NCBI GenBank assembly: GCA_014323865.1
Contig: JACONG010000016.1
Coordinates: 81,685 to 145,684 of the forward strand
From: Rhodospirillales bacterium
GTDB lineage: Bacteria > Pseudomonadota > Alphaproteobacteria > SP197
Reading direction: 5' to 3'
Length of the DNA stretch: 64,000 nucleotides
The translations under genes and the position numbers were made by a program. The notes under the pieces were generated by a model. That model was not told the DNA's origin. It searched no databases and saw nothing but the letters and a program-made list of their open reading frames with translations. This document shows positions 42,130 to 49,946 of this stretch, in pieces; the first letter of the stretch is position 1, and the number at the start of each line of letters is the position of its first letter.

Positions 42130-42365
42130 CCGGAGGCTGACAAACGCCGATGTGTCGCTTTGCCTTCCGGACCCTCGCCGCCGGGTCGTCGATGCGATCG
42201 AGGGTGGCCTGTCGGCGTCTGCGGCGGTGGTGCGAGAGGGGCTCGCCGGTGCCCGAACGGCAGGGCCGGGATGGCGTTCGGGATGACATTCTCCGGGCTC
42301 AAGGCCCTGCTCCGAAAGGCTGCCGCAGCGGGACAGGATCAACGATCAACACGATCAGATTGAAG
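42130..42365 (+). mobile_element. IS630-family transposase relic, internally deleted
   Basis: One frame reads SLCLPDPRRRVVDAIEGGLSASAA, matching the N-terminal helix-turn-helix of IS630 transposases; another, about 70 bases later, reads GMTFSGLKALLRKAAAA, matching the conserved segment near the DDE C-terminus. The catalytic core between them is missing. A second relic of the same shape is at 63643-63870. I could not see inverted termini. The rest of 42002-42528 holds no gene. Confidence 0.65.
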
Positions 42366-42419
42366 ACACTCCGGCAAGGCCCGCAGAGGAAGCCGGTTCG
42401 GCAAGACTTGTGTGGCGTG

Positions 42420-42445
42420 CTTGCGTGACATACTTGCGTGATGTC
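42420..42445. repeat. 13-bp imperfect tandem duplication
   Basis: CTTGCGTGACATA is followed directly by CTTGCGTGATGTC, about 85 bases before the TSUP gene. Confidence 0.6.
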
Positions 42446-42528
42446 AGGGATTTCGCGGGGTTTCCGCTTGTTCGGCGGCCTTTCGAGGCGCACAAGGGTC
42501 GGGTTCCTTCCGTTCCGCGGGATCAGCC

Positions 42529-43452
42529 ATGTTCCAGATCTACCTGCCGATTGCAGAGATGTCCGTCGATATCCTCCTGCTGCTCGGCATGGGCGGAGCG
42601 GTGGGCTTCCTGTCGGGCCTGTTCGGTGTCGGCGGCGGTTTCCTGATGACGCCGCTGCTGATCTTCATCGGCGTGCCGCCGCCCGTGGCGGTGGGCTCGG
42701 AGGTCAACCAGGTGGTCGCGGCCTCGGTCTCGGGCTTCATGGCGCACTGGCGACGACGCCAGGTCGATTTCAAGATGGGCAGCGTGCTGCTGGTCGGCGG
42801 CATGGCCGGCTCGGCCTTCGGTGTCTGGCTGTTCGGACTGCTCCGGCAGCTGGGCCAGATCGACCTTGTGATTTCGGTCTCCTATGTCGTGATGCTGGGT
42901 GCCATCGGTTTGCTGATGATGGTCGAGTCGGTGCGCGCGATCCTGCGCCGCAAGGACGGTGCCGCACCCCGCAGGAAGGCGCACATCCACCGCTGGGGCC
43001 ACGGCCTGCCGTTCAAGATGCGCTTCCGCGCGTCACGGCTCTACATCAGCGCGATCATGCCGATCCTGCTGGGCTTCCTGGTCGGCGTGCTGGCCGCGAT
43101 CATGGGTGTCGGCGGGGGCTTCCTGCTGGTTCCCGCCATGATCTACCTGCTCGGCATGCCGGTTTCGATCGTGATCGGCACCTCGCTCTTCCAGATCACC
43201 TTCGTCACGGCCGTCGCGACCTTCCTGCACGCCACCAGCACCCAGACCGTCGATGTCGTGCTCGCCGGTCTGCTCACGCTGGGGGCCGTGATCGGTGCGC
43301 AGTTCGGCACACGGGTCGGCGCGGAGCTGCGCGGCGAGGAGCTGCGCGGATTGCTGGCGCTGGTCGTGCTCGGGGTCTGCGGCACCCTGGTCTACCGGCT
43401 GGTTTCGGAGCCATCGAGCCTCTACAGCCTTGCCGTGGTGGGGCTGCATTGA
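42529..43452 (+). CDS. TauE/SafE (TSUP) family permease
   Basis: 307 residues in two homologous halves, each beginning with the family glycine motif (GFLSGLFGVGGGFLMTPLL and GVLAAIMGVGGGFLLVPAM), eight or so transmembrane helices, and a cytoplasmic loop of about 40 residues between them. TSUP proteins export sulfite, sulfoacetate or related anions. It is followed, with a four-base overlap, by the TIGR02186 protein, a pairing common in alphaproteobacteria. Confidence 0.92.
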   Translation: MFQIYLPIAEMSVDILLLLGMGGAVGFLSGLFGVGGGFLMTPLLIFIGVPPPVAVGSEVNQVVAASVSGFMAHWRRRQVDFKMGSVLLVGGMAGSAFGVWLFGLLRQLGQIDLVISVSYVVMLGAIGLLMMVESVRAILRRKDGAAPRRKAHIHRWGHGLPFKMRFRASRLYISAIMPILLGFLVGVLAAIMGVGGGFLLVPAMIYLLGMPVSIVIGTSLFQITFVTAVATFLHATSTQTVDVVLAGLLTLGAVIGAQFGTRVGAELRGEELRGLLALVVLGVCGTLVYRLVSEPSSLYSLAVVGLH

Positions 43453-44210
43453 GGCGGCTTGTGCTCATCACCGCCCTTGCGGCGCTTCTCGCCGTGCCCG
43501 GCGCACCCGCCCGGGCCCAGGAGCTGATCGCCGATCTGTCGCGCCATCTGATCCAGATCACCTCGGATTTCACCGGCACGGAGCTGCTCGTCTTCGGCGC
43601 TATCGAGAGCGGGGGCGAGAGCGGGGGCGGGGGCGATGTGGTGGTCATCGTGCGTGGCCCGCGCGAGGCGCTGGTGGTGCGCAAGAAGGACCGGGTGATG
43701 GGCATCTGGATCAACACCGAATCCGCCCGTTTCCATTCGGTTCCGACCTTCTACGGCATCGCCTCGACAAGACCGCTCGACGAGATCGGCGCGCCGGAGA
43801 TGCGCCGGCTGATGGAGATCGGCCTCGATGGCCTCCGGCTCACACCCGACGAGGCGCTGACGCCCGAGGAAGCCGAGGAGTTCCGGATGGCGCTGATCGC
43901 ACTGCAGCAGTCCGAGGGGCTCTACCCGACCGAACCCGACACGATCAATGTCGTGGGCGGGCGCCTGTTCCGGGCCGTCATCCCGTTCCCCGCCAGCGTG
44001 CCGGTCGGCACCTATATCGCCGACACCTTCCTGATCCGGGACGGCGAGATTGTCGCCGCGCAGTCGTCGCCGCTCACGGTTGACAAGGCAGGCTTCGGTG
44101 CCGACATCTTCGACTTCGCCCACCGGCAAGCGGCGCTCTACGGCATTCTTGCCGTCATCGCCGCTGTTCTGGCAGGCTTGGCGGGCAATGCCCTGTTCCG
44201 GCGCCCCTGA
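43449..44210 (+). CDS. TIGR02186 family (Alph_Pro_TM) membrane-anchored periplasmic protein
   Basis: 253 residues. A signal peptide (RRLVLITALAALLAVPGAPARAQ) leads into a periplasmic beta-rich domain (HLIQITSDFTGTELLVFGAIE, VVVIVRGPREALVVRKKDRV, GIWINTESARF) and a C-terminal anchor helix. This matches the family restricted to alphaproteobacteria and linked to TSUP permeases; function unknown. The start is inferred as TTG 43449, which overlaps the permease stop (TTGA); GTG 43461 is the alternative. Confidence 0.88.
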   Translation: MRRLVLITALAALLAVPGAPARAQELIADLSRHLIQITSDFTGTELLVFGAIESGGESGGGGDVVVIVRGPREALVVRKKDRVMGIWINTESARFHSVPTFYGIASTRPLDEIGAPEMRRLMEIGLDGLRLTPDEALTPEEAEEFRMALIALQQSEGLYPTEPDTINVVGGRLFRAVIPFPASVPVGTYIADTFLIRDGEIVAAQSSPLTVDKAGFGADIFDFAHRQAALYGILAVIAAVLAGLAGNALFRRP

Positions 44211-44295
44211 TGGGGTGCCCCCGATCAAGTGCCATTGGTCGGGTGCCACTGGATCGGGCGGCGGAGATCGCCCGGCAGCGAACAACCCGAACGGA

Positions 44296-44327
44296 GTGAC
44301 ATGACCGATACGTGACATGACCGATAC
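44296..44327. repeat. 16-bp perfect tandem duplication spanning the UspA start
   Basis: GTGACATGACCGATAC occurs twice head to tail. The second copy holds the real ATG (44317). The first copy holds an ATG (44301) with the better ribosome site (GGAG) that reads only four codons and stops at 44315, one base before the real start. Confidence 0.9.
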
Positions 44328-44823
44328 AGGCACCAGCACGGACCCGCGCGCCGACCATGTCGCCGGTGAGGTCAAGTTTCTCGTCTGCGTCGACGGCTCC
44401 CCGCCGAGCAGGGTGGCGACGCATTACGCCTGCCGCCGCGCCAGGACCACCAACGGCCGCGTCGCCCTGCTGCATGTCGTCCAGCCGGTCGACTTCCGCC
44501 AGTGGTCGGGCGTCGAGGAGATGATGCGCGAGGAACGCCGCGGCGAAGCCGAGGACCTGCTCAACGCCATCGCCGCCGACGTCAACGGCTGGGCCGGGGT
44601 GATGCCGGAACTCATGGTGCGCGAGGGCCGTATCGGCGACGAGGTTCTGGGCGCCATCGACGACGACCCCACGATCGACCTGCTGTGCGTCGGCTCCAAT
44701 CCGGAAGAAGGCCGCGGCAGGCTGGTCTCCTTCCTCGCCGGCCATCTGGCGGGCCGCCTGACGATCCCCCTGGTCGTGGTCCCGGGGACGCTGACCGACG
44801 AGACGATCATCAACATCACCTAG
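44317..44823 (+). CDS. Universal stress protein (UspA family)
   Basis: 168 residues. KFLVCVDGSPPSRVATHYAC at the start and DLLCVGSNPEEGRGRLVSFLAGHLAGRLTIPLVVVPG at the end form the UspA fold; the ATP-binding G-2x-G-9x-G(S/T) signature is incomplete, so it may belong to the non-ATP class. A strong terminator follows. It is upstream of the nfu gene, a usual alphaproteobacterial arrangement. The tandem duplication at its start puts a four-codon upstream ORF in front of it. Confidence 0.9.
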   Translation: MTDTGTSTDPRADHVAGEVKFLVCVDGSPPSRVATHYACRRARTTNGRVALLHVVQPVDFRQWSGVEEMMREERRGEAEDLLNAIAADVNGWAGVMPELMVREGRIGDEVLGAIDDDPTIDLLCVGSNPEEGRGRLVSFLAGHLAGRLTIPLVVVPGTLTDETIINIT

Positions 44824-44838
44824 CGCCGGTGCGTCCCG

Positions 44839-44863
44839 GCGAAGCCTGCGGCTTCGCTTTTTT
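44839..44863 (+). terminator. Rho-independent terminator after the UspA gene
   Basis: GCGAAGCC-TGC-GGCTTCGC, an eight-base perfect stem with a three-base loop, is followed directly by six T. It lies 16 bases past the stop codon. Confidence 0.95.
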
Positions 44864-45073
44864 CCTGTTCCCTCAGTCGCCGGGCGCGTGCTCCGCACGC
44901 TTGGCTTTCGCCGCTGGCGCGGCGGGGACGCGGGGGTGTGCATGTCAGCCATGCGTCGTCCGGCTTGACCGGGTGACGGCGATCACTATGTTGACGTGGA
45001 CCGGGTCGGGACCGGGTTGCCCCTGTTTCGGGGACATCGTTCCGACAGGAGCGCCGGGAAACGGGAGACGACG

Positions 45074-45628
45074 GTGTTTATCCAGACCGAAGACACGCCC
45101 AATCCGCTGACCCTGAAGTACCTTCCGGGCCGGGCCGTGATGGCGCAGGGCACAGCCGATTTTACCGATCGGGCCGATGCCGGGCGTTCGCCGCTGGCCC
45201 ATCGCCTGTTCGACGTCGAAGGTGTCGACGGCGTTTTCCTAGGCAGCGATTTCATCTCTGTCACCAGGACCGAGGCGGCCGACTGGCAGGTCATGAAGCC
45301 TGCCATTCTGGGCGTCATCATGGAGCACTTCATCGCCGGACGCCCGGTGATCGACAGCGACGACGCCGCGGCCGAGGAGAGCTTCTCCGAGAACGACGCC
45401 GAGATCGTCGGCCAGATCAAGGAACTGCTCGACACCCGGGTCCGCCCGGCGGTCGCACAGGACGGCGGCGACATCGTGTTCCGATCCTACGACAAGGGCA
45501 TCGTTTCCCTCACCATGCAGGGTGCCTGCCAAGGCTGCCCCAGCTCCGCAATGACCCTGAAAATGGGCATCGAGAACCTTCTGAAACACTATATTCCCGA
45601 AGTCGTCGAGGTCCGCCCGGTCATGTGA
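45074..45628 (+). CDS. Nfu-type iron-sulfur scaffold/carrier
   Basis: 184 residues: an Nfu N-terminal domain (FIQTEDTPNPLTLKYLPG ... LFDVEGVDGVFLGSDFISVT) and a C-terminal NifU domain with the cluster-binding CxxC in GACQGCPSSAMTLK. It delivers [4Fe-4S] clusters to apo-enzymes, relevant to MiaB and the flavoproteins encoded here. The start is GTG 45074 with GGGAG seven bases upstream. Confidence 0.95.
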   Translation: MFIQTEDTPNPLTLKYLPGRAVMAQGTADFTDRADAGRSPLAHRLFDVEGVDGVFLGSDFISVTRTEAADWQVMKPAILGVIMEHFIAGRPVIDSDDAAAEESFSENDAEIVGQIKELLDTRVRPAVAQDGGDIVFRSYDKGIVSLTMQGACQGCPSSAMTLKMGIENLLKHYIPEVVEVRPVM

Positions 45629-45701
45629 CCGCGGGCCACGCCGCGCCGTTGGAGGACGGGCGTGGCGCGGACGATACGGGCTGCCCGGGGGCTGCCTCAT
45701 C

Positions 45702-46679
45702 ATGCACAGGATTGCACTCTCCGGTGTGGCCGTGCTGGCCGCCTTGCTTGTGCCGTTCGAAGCGCGCACCACCTCGGTCGGCGGGGCCGCTCATGACAGG
45801 GCTGCCGCCGACGGGGCCGCCCATGGCGCGACGATCCGCCCGGTTCCGAGCGAAATCCGGCTGCCCGTGGAGACGCGGAGCACCACACCGGTGCCGGGCG
45901 CGGTGAGCGAGACCGGGGCCCTTGCGGTTGATGCCGCCCTGACCCAAGCCGGGCTGACGGTGGATGCCGTGCGCGAGGGCGATTCGCTCGTGCCGCGCGT
46001 CTACGTCGCCGCCATGCCCCGGGATATGGCCGAGATCGGCCAGGCCGCCGACAGGAAACGCATCTTCATCAAGGTGATGCTGCCGCTGGTGCTCGACGCC
46101 AACGAGCGCATTCTCGCCGACCGCGCGCGGCTGCTCCATCTCAAGGACAGGGTCGACATGGGCCGGGTGCCCAGCGCCGAAGAGCAGGCCTGGATCGACG
46201 AGCTCGCCGCGCTCTACTACGTCGACGACGGCGACCTCCACGAGCTGGCGCGCCGGGTCGACGCGATCCCCGCATCCCTGGCGCTCGCCCAGTCGGCGCT
46301 GGAGTCCGGCTGGGGCACGTCGCGTTTTGTCCATGAAGGCAACGCGGTGTTCGGCCAGCGCTCCTGGAATGCCGACGACGGCATCGTTCCCGGGGCACGT
46401 CCGCCCGGTGAGACCCATGTGGTCAAGTCGTTCGACGGCCTGAAGGACTCGGTCTTCGCCTATCTGGTGAACCTGAACCGCCATCCCGCCTACGAGCATC
46501 TGCGCGCGATGCGTGTCGGTCTCCATGCCCGGGGCGAGACACTCGACGGCTGGACCCTGGCCGGCGGTCTCGACGAATACGCCGAGGCGCCCGGGTATGT
46601 CGATCTGATCCGCTCGGTGATCCGTCAGAACGACCTGACCGATTTCGACAGCGCGCGTCTGGCCGACCTCGCGATTTGA
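45702..46679 (+). CDS. Bax-like glucosaminidase domain protein
   Basis: 325 residues: signal peptide (MHRIALSGVAVLAALLVPFEA), a variable region, then the Bax/COG2992 catalytic domain with RIFIKVMLPLVLDANERIL, the catalytic Glu in AQSALESGWGTSRF and GNAVFGQRSW. A periplasmic beta-N-acetylglucosaminidase acting on peptidoglycan is expected. It is followed convergently by two further envelope enzymes. Confidence 0.88.
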   Translation: MHRIALSGVAVLAALLVPFEARTTSVGGAAHDRAAADGAAHGATIRPVPSEIRLPVETRSTTPVPGAVSETGALAVDAALTQAGLTVDAVREGDSLVPRVYVAAMPRDMAEIGQAADRKRIFIKVMLPLVLDANERILADRARLLHLKDRVDMGRVPSAEEQAWIDELAALYYVDDGDLHELARRVDAIPASLALAQSALESGWGTSRFVHEGNAVFGQRSWNADDGIVPGARPPGETHVVKSFDGLKDSVFAYLVNLNRHPAYEHLRAMRVGLHARGETLDGWTLAGGLDEYAEAPGYVDLIRSVIRQNDLTDFDSARLADLAI

Positions 46680-46723
46680 TCGGATCAGGCCTGACTCGGC
46701 GGGATCCGGTGGGTTGGGGCGCG

Positions 46724-47770
46724 CTAGCCAGCGCCGCCCGGCACGACAAACGGGATCCCGAGCCAGCGGAACCGGCTGTCCCCGGCCGGGATCGTGCAAT
46801 TGATGCGGCTCCGACCGGGCGGGAATGGCCGATCGAGCCTCAGCTCGACCCGGCGCGCGCCGATCATCCCAAGCGTCACCTCAGCGCCGTTCGAGGCAAA
46901 ACATGCCAGGCGATGGAGCGGCCCCGCCGACTCCAGGGCCGTGAACCCGACAGCCGGGGGATTCGGCTGGCCGGTCGCGATGGGCATGTCCTGCGGCACG
47001 ATCCCGGTGGCGGGCAATGGCAGGGTGTCGATGACGGTCGCGAAGCGATCGGCCGCGCCGTAACGTTCGTTCATGGCGAATCGCGGCAGGGTGAAGCGGT
47101 TCGCGCCGGCTGTCGCGACACCGGAGTGCTGCCCGAAGGCGGCGATGTAGCCCGCGTCCCGCACCATGCTGACGAGTTCGACGCCGTATTCGCCATAGGG
47201 GTACGCGAAGAGACGGGGCACCTCGCCGAGCTCCTGCAGGAAGGTCGCGGCCATGCGGACCAGATCCTCCTCCATCGCCGCCCTCGTCATGAACGCCATA
47301 TGGTCGTGCGCCGCACCGTGTGCGCCAATCGCCGCGCCCCCGGCCTCGAGCAAACGGATGTCGTCCCAGGTCAGCGCCCCGCCGACCTGGCCGACCGCAT
47401 CGGTGCTGACGAAGACGGTAAAGGGCAGGCCGGCAGCCTTCAGGCGCGGCAGAGCCTCGGTGACGATCGACCGGTCGGTGTCGTCGATCGTGATCGCGAC
47501 CGTTCGATCCGGCAGGGGGCGGCCCTCGACCAGCGCCAGCGCGACCTCCTCAAGCGGCAGGACCGTGTGGCTCCCGCTCGTCAGGCGTTCGATGTGGTGT
47601 TCGAACTGGTCGATGCGGATGCTGGTCGACGGCAGGCGGTCCTGGCCGAACCGGTGATACATCAGGATCACCGCAGAGGCGGGATCGGCGGCGGCGGCGG
47701 CAGCAGGCAGCGCCGTCAGGGCAGCCGCGGCCAGGAGACCCACGGCGACCAGGCTTCGGAGACACGCCAT
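46724..47770 (-). CDS. Polysaccharide deacetylase (NodB-like) family protein
   Basis: 348 residues with a signal peptide (MACLRSLVAVGLLAAAALTALP). The NodB domain shows VILMYHRFG, the metal/catalytic Asp pair in ITIDDTD, the zinc motif in GAHGAAHDHM and FAYPYGEYG. A C-terminal domain of about 90 residues follows. It probably de-N-acetylates cell-wall or surface glycan. ATG 47770 is chosen; ATG 47803 upstream would lengthen the signal peptide's n-region. Confidence 0.88.
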   Translation of the reverse strand: MACLRSLVAVGLLAAAALTALPAAAAAADPASAVILMYHRFGQDRLPSTSIRIDQFEHHIERLTSGSHTVLPLEEVALALVEGRPLPDRTVAITIDDTDRSIVTEALPRLKAAGLPFTVFVSTDAVGQVGGALTWDDIRLLEAGGAAIGAHGAAHDHMAFMTRAAMEEDLVRMAATFLQELGEVPRLFAYPYGEYGVELVSMVRDAGYIAAFGQHSGVATAGANRFTLPRFAMNERYGAADRFATVIDTLPLPATGIVPQDMPIATGQPNPPAVGFTALESAGPLHRLACFASNGAEVTLGMIGARRVELRLDRPFPPGRSRINCTIPAGDSRFRWLGIPFVVPGGAG

Positions 47771-47892
47771 GAACCGGCGCGACGACAACGCTCCCGACCT
47801 CATCCCCAACGACGCGCGCACGAACGACACGCGCACGCTATCGCGCCGGCGGAACCCCGCCGCACGGCTTTCGACACGCTCGCCCGCGCGGC

Positions 47893-48450
47893 TCATCCCA
47901 TCATGCCCGTGCCTGCGGCGCGGTCGGTGAGAAGAGGATAACGGCGCGGCTGGAAGAGCTGGTAATGCCACCATTCGCGGACATACCAGTCGAAGCCGGC
48001 GGCTGTCATGATGCCGAGCAACAGCAGCCGGTTTGCCCGCGCGGCGGGGTCGAGCCCCGGTGCGTCGTGATGGCCGTTCCCGGTCAGGTCGTCGACCGGC
48101 CCGCCCATGTCGCATTCCGCACCGGCCTGGTCCATCAGCGTGACATCGACCGCAACCCCGCGGCTGTGGGGCGAACCGCGCCGCGGATCGGCAACATAGT
48201 CCGTGTCGGGCGTGTGGTTCCACAGGGCCCACTGCGCTTCGGACGGGCGAAAGGCGTCGGTGATCCTGAGCCGAAGGCCCTGTTCGGCGGCATGGCCGAT
48301 TGCACGCTCCAGGCACAGCGCGGCATCGGGGTGAAGGAAGCAGCGCGGTGCGGCATAGATGCGTCGGCCCGTGACATTGTCGTCATGGCCATAAACCAGG
48401 TCGACCACCACATCGTGGCCGGGCGGGGCGATCTCGACAAGGGCGGCCAT
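47893..48450 (-). CDS. D-alanyl-D-alanine dipeptidase (VanX/DdpX family)
   Basis: 185 residues. Zinc ligands and active site: SPHSRGVAVDVTL (SxHxxGxAxD), and the catalytic Glu with the third ligand in REWWHYQLF (ExWH). DAFRPSEAQWALW supplies the substrate arginine. It cleaves free D-Ala-D-Ala; no vanA/vanH genes are nearby, so a peptidoglycan-recycling role is more likely than resistance. No signal peptide. The ATG at 48450 has GGAG eight bases upstream and interlocks with the divergent rimI start. Confidence 0.92.
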   Translation of the reverse strand: MAALVEIAPPGHDVVVDLVYGHDDNVTGRRIYAAPRCFLHPDAALCLERAIGHAAEQGLRLRITDAFRPSEAQWALWNHTPDTDYVADPRRGSPHSRGVAVDVTLMDQAGAECDMGGPVDDLTGNGHHDAPGLDPAARANRLLLLGIMTAAGFDWYVREWWHYQLFQPRRYPLLTDRAAGTGMMG

Positions 48451-48958
48451 GGCGGCGTCTCCGGTCAGGCCGATGCAGTCTAGCCCGGTCACGCTGCGCC
48501 ACGCCACGGCCAGGGATGCCGCAAGGCTTTCGGCGCTTCATGGCGGCTGCTTCGACGAGGCCTGGAGCGCGGCGTCGATCGTCAGGGTCCTGAACGGCAC
48601 GGGTGCGGGTGCCCTGATCGCGCATGACGACGACGACCTGGGGTTTGCCATCCACCGCACCGTTGCCGGCGAAGCGGAGCTGTTGACCATCGGCGTCCTG
48701 CCGCGCGCCCGTCGCCACGGCGTCGCGACACGACTGGTTGCCGCCGTCCTCGACCGGGCGGCTGTCGGCGGTGCGTCGCGGCTGTATCTGGAGGTTGCGC
48801 GCGACAATCGGGCGGCCCGGGCGCTCTATGCCCGTCACGGATTCCGTCAGGTGGGATGGCGCAAGGGTTACTACGACAACGGCCGCACGGATGCGCTCAC
48901 CATGGCTGTCGATCCCGGTCAGGGCATATCCCGATCGGATCGGACCGATCTGCGATAG
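48449..48958 (+). CDS. rimI: RimI-type N-acetyltransferase
   Basis: 169-residue GNAT fold: VTLRHATARDAARLSALH, LLTIGVLPRARRHGVATRLV (acetyl-CoA loop) and LEVARDNRAARALYARHGF, matching ribosomal-protein-S18-alanine acetyltransferase. In relatives it lies between tsaB and fur; fur is present downstream but tsaB is not. The first ATG (48449) overlaps the divergent ddpX-like ATG inside CCATGG; the ATG at 48473 is an equally family-like start. Confidence 0.88.
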   Translation: MAASPVRPMQSSPVTLRHATARDAARLSALHGGCFDEAWSAASIVRVLNGTGAGALIAHDDDDLGFAIHRTVAGEAELLTIGVLPRARRHGVATRLVAAVLDRAAVGGASRLYLEVARDNRAARALYARHGFRQVGWRKGYYDNGRTDALTMAVDPGQGISRSDRTDLR

Positions 48959-48982
48959 GATCCGCCTTGAGTGCGATGCGCT

Positions 48983-49255
48983 CTAGCTCTTCCTCAGGAC
49001 CAGACGCCAGACCGGGGAGCCCTCGGCCTCCGGTTCCAGCGACAGGATCGCGTGGCCGTGCTCCTCGACCGAACGCGGCACGTTGCCGAGCGGCTCGCCG
49101 TCGTTCAGCCGGACCTCGGCCACCTGGCCGGATTCCATCCGCTCGATCATGAGCTTCGTCCTGACGAAGGTGAGCGGGCAGACATCGGACGTGATGTCGA
49201 GTGTGACGTCGGGCGGCGGATCGTTGGGAACGGTGAGAACAGTGAGAACAGTCAT
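48983..49255 (-). CDS. TusA-family sulfurtransferase-like protein
   Basis: 90 residues: DVTLDITSDVCPLTFVRTKLMIERM with the persulfide cysteine of the TusA fold (the usual CPxP reads CPLT), then VRLNDGEPLGNVPRSVEEHGH. A sulfur-carrier role is inferred from the family. Codons 2-7 (TVLTVL) come from a 9-bp tandem duplication. Convergent with rimI and divergent from fur. Confidence 0.85.
   Translation of the reverse strand: MTVLTVLTVPNDPPPDVTLDITSDVCPLTFVRTKLMIERMESGQVAEVRLNDGEPLGNVPRSVEEHGHAILSLEPEAEGSPVWRLVLRKS
49233..49250. repeat. 9-bp tandem duplication in the TusA-like start region
   Basis: GTGAGAACA twice in a row on the plus strand, in frame on the minus strand, repeating Thr-Val-Leu at residues 2-7. 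Confidence 0.8.
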
Positions 49256-49358
49256 GGGCGGGTGTCGTTTCCTGCTTTGCCTCGCGCCAGCCAAACCCAT
49301 ATATGGGATCGAGACCGAAGCCGCGCAAAGCCCGCCCGGACGGCGTGGCGGCAGCGGA

Positions 49359-49428
49359 CCGAAGGGGTTAGACTGAAGGAGTCGGGCTGAAGGAGTCAGG
49401 CTGAAGGAGTCGGGCCGAAGGGGTCAGA
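49359..49428. repeat. 14-bp tandem repeat, five copies, upstream of fur
   Basis: Five adjacent 14-mers: the outer two are CCGAAGGGGT(T/C)AGA and the inner three CTGAAGGAGTC(G/A)GG. The units have no spacers. Each carries an AAGG-type purine stretch. The array ends 65 bases before the fur ATG. Confidence 0.92.
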
Positions 49429-49493
49429 CACAGGAGCCCGCGAGCCGGGGAGGATGCGCCGGTCGGTGCCCATGCCGACCGTCCAGCACACAT

Positions 49494-49928
49494 ATGACAT
49501 CACCGATCGAGCAAGCCTGTATCGACAGGGGCCTGAAGATGACCGGGCAGCGCCGCGTCATCGCGCGCGTGCTGTCCGATGCCCAGGATCACCCCGATGT
49601 CCTGGACGTGCACCGCCGTGCGGCGGATATCGACGAACGGATCAGCCTCGCGACGGTCTATCGCACCCTGCGCCTGTTCGAGGATTCCGGGATCATCCAG
49701 AGCCACGCCTTCGGCGGCGGCCGGGCGCGTTACGAGGCGACCGACGACGACGAACACCACGATCACCTGATCGATGTCGATACGGGCGAGGTCATCGAGT
49801 TTCTCGACGAGGAGCTTGAGGCCCTGCAGGAGAAGATCGCCACAAGGCTCGGCTTCAGGCTGGTCGATCACAGGCTCGAACTCTACGGCAAGGCGGTGAA
49901 GCCGCGCGCGGACCGCCGCGAGACCTGA
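49494..49928 (+). CDS. fur: Fur-family metalloregulator (Fur/Mur type)
   Basis: 144 residues. The winged helix (MTGQRRVIARVL, SLATVYRTLRLFEDSGII) is followed by the regulatory metal site (HHDHLIDVDTGEVIEF) and dimerisation helix (EELEALQEKIA). The CxxC structural-zinc cysteines of E. coli Fur are absent, as in alphaproteobacterial Fur/Mur proteins, many of which respond mainly to manganese. No clear Shine-Dalgarno precedes the ATG; an array of 14-bp repeats does. Confidence 0.92.
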   Translation: MTSPIEQACIDRGLKMTGQRRVIARVLSDAQDHPDVLDVHRRAADIDERISLATVYRTLRLFEDSGIIQSHAFGGGRARYEATDDDEHHDHLIDVDTGEVIEFLDEELEALQEKIATRLGFRLVDHRLELYGKAVKPRADRRET

Positions 49929-49946
49929 GGCCGTTCCGTTCGTTCC

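Noticed and set aside
47893-48450. Vancomycin-resistance module
   Set aside because: VanX-type dipeptidase alone, without vanH, vanA or vanRS; recycling enzymes of this family are common in Gram-negative bacteria.
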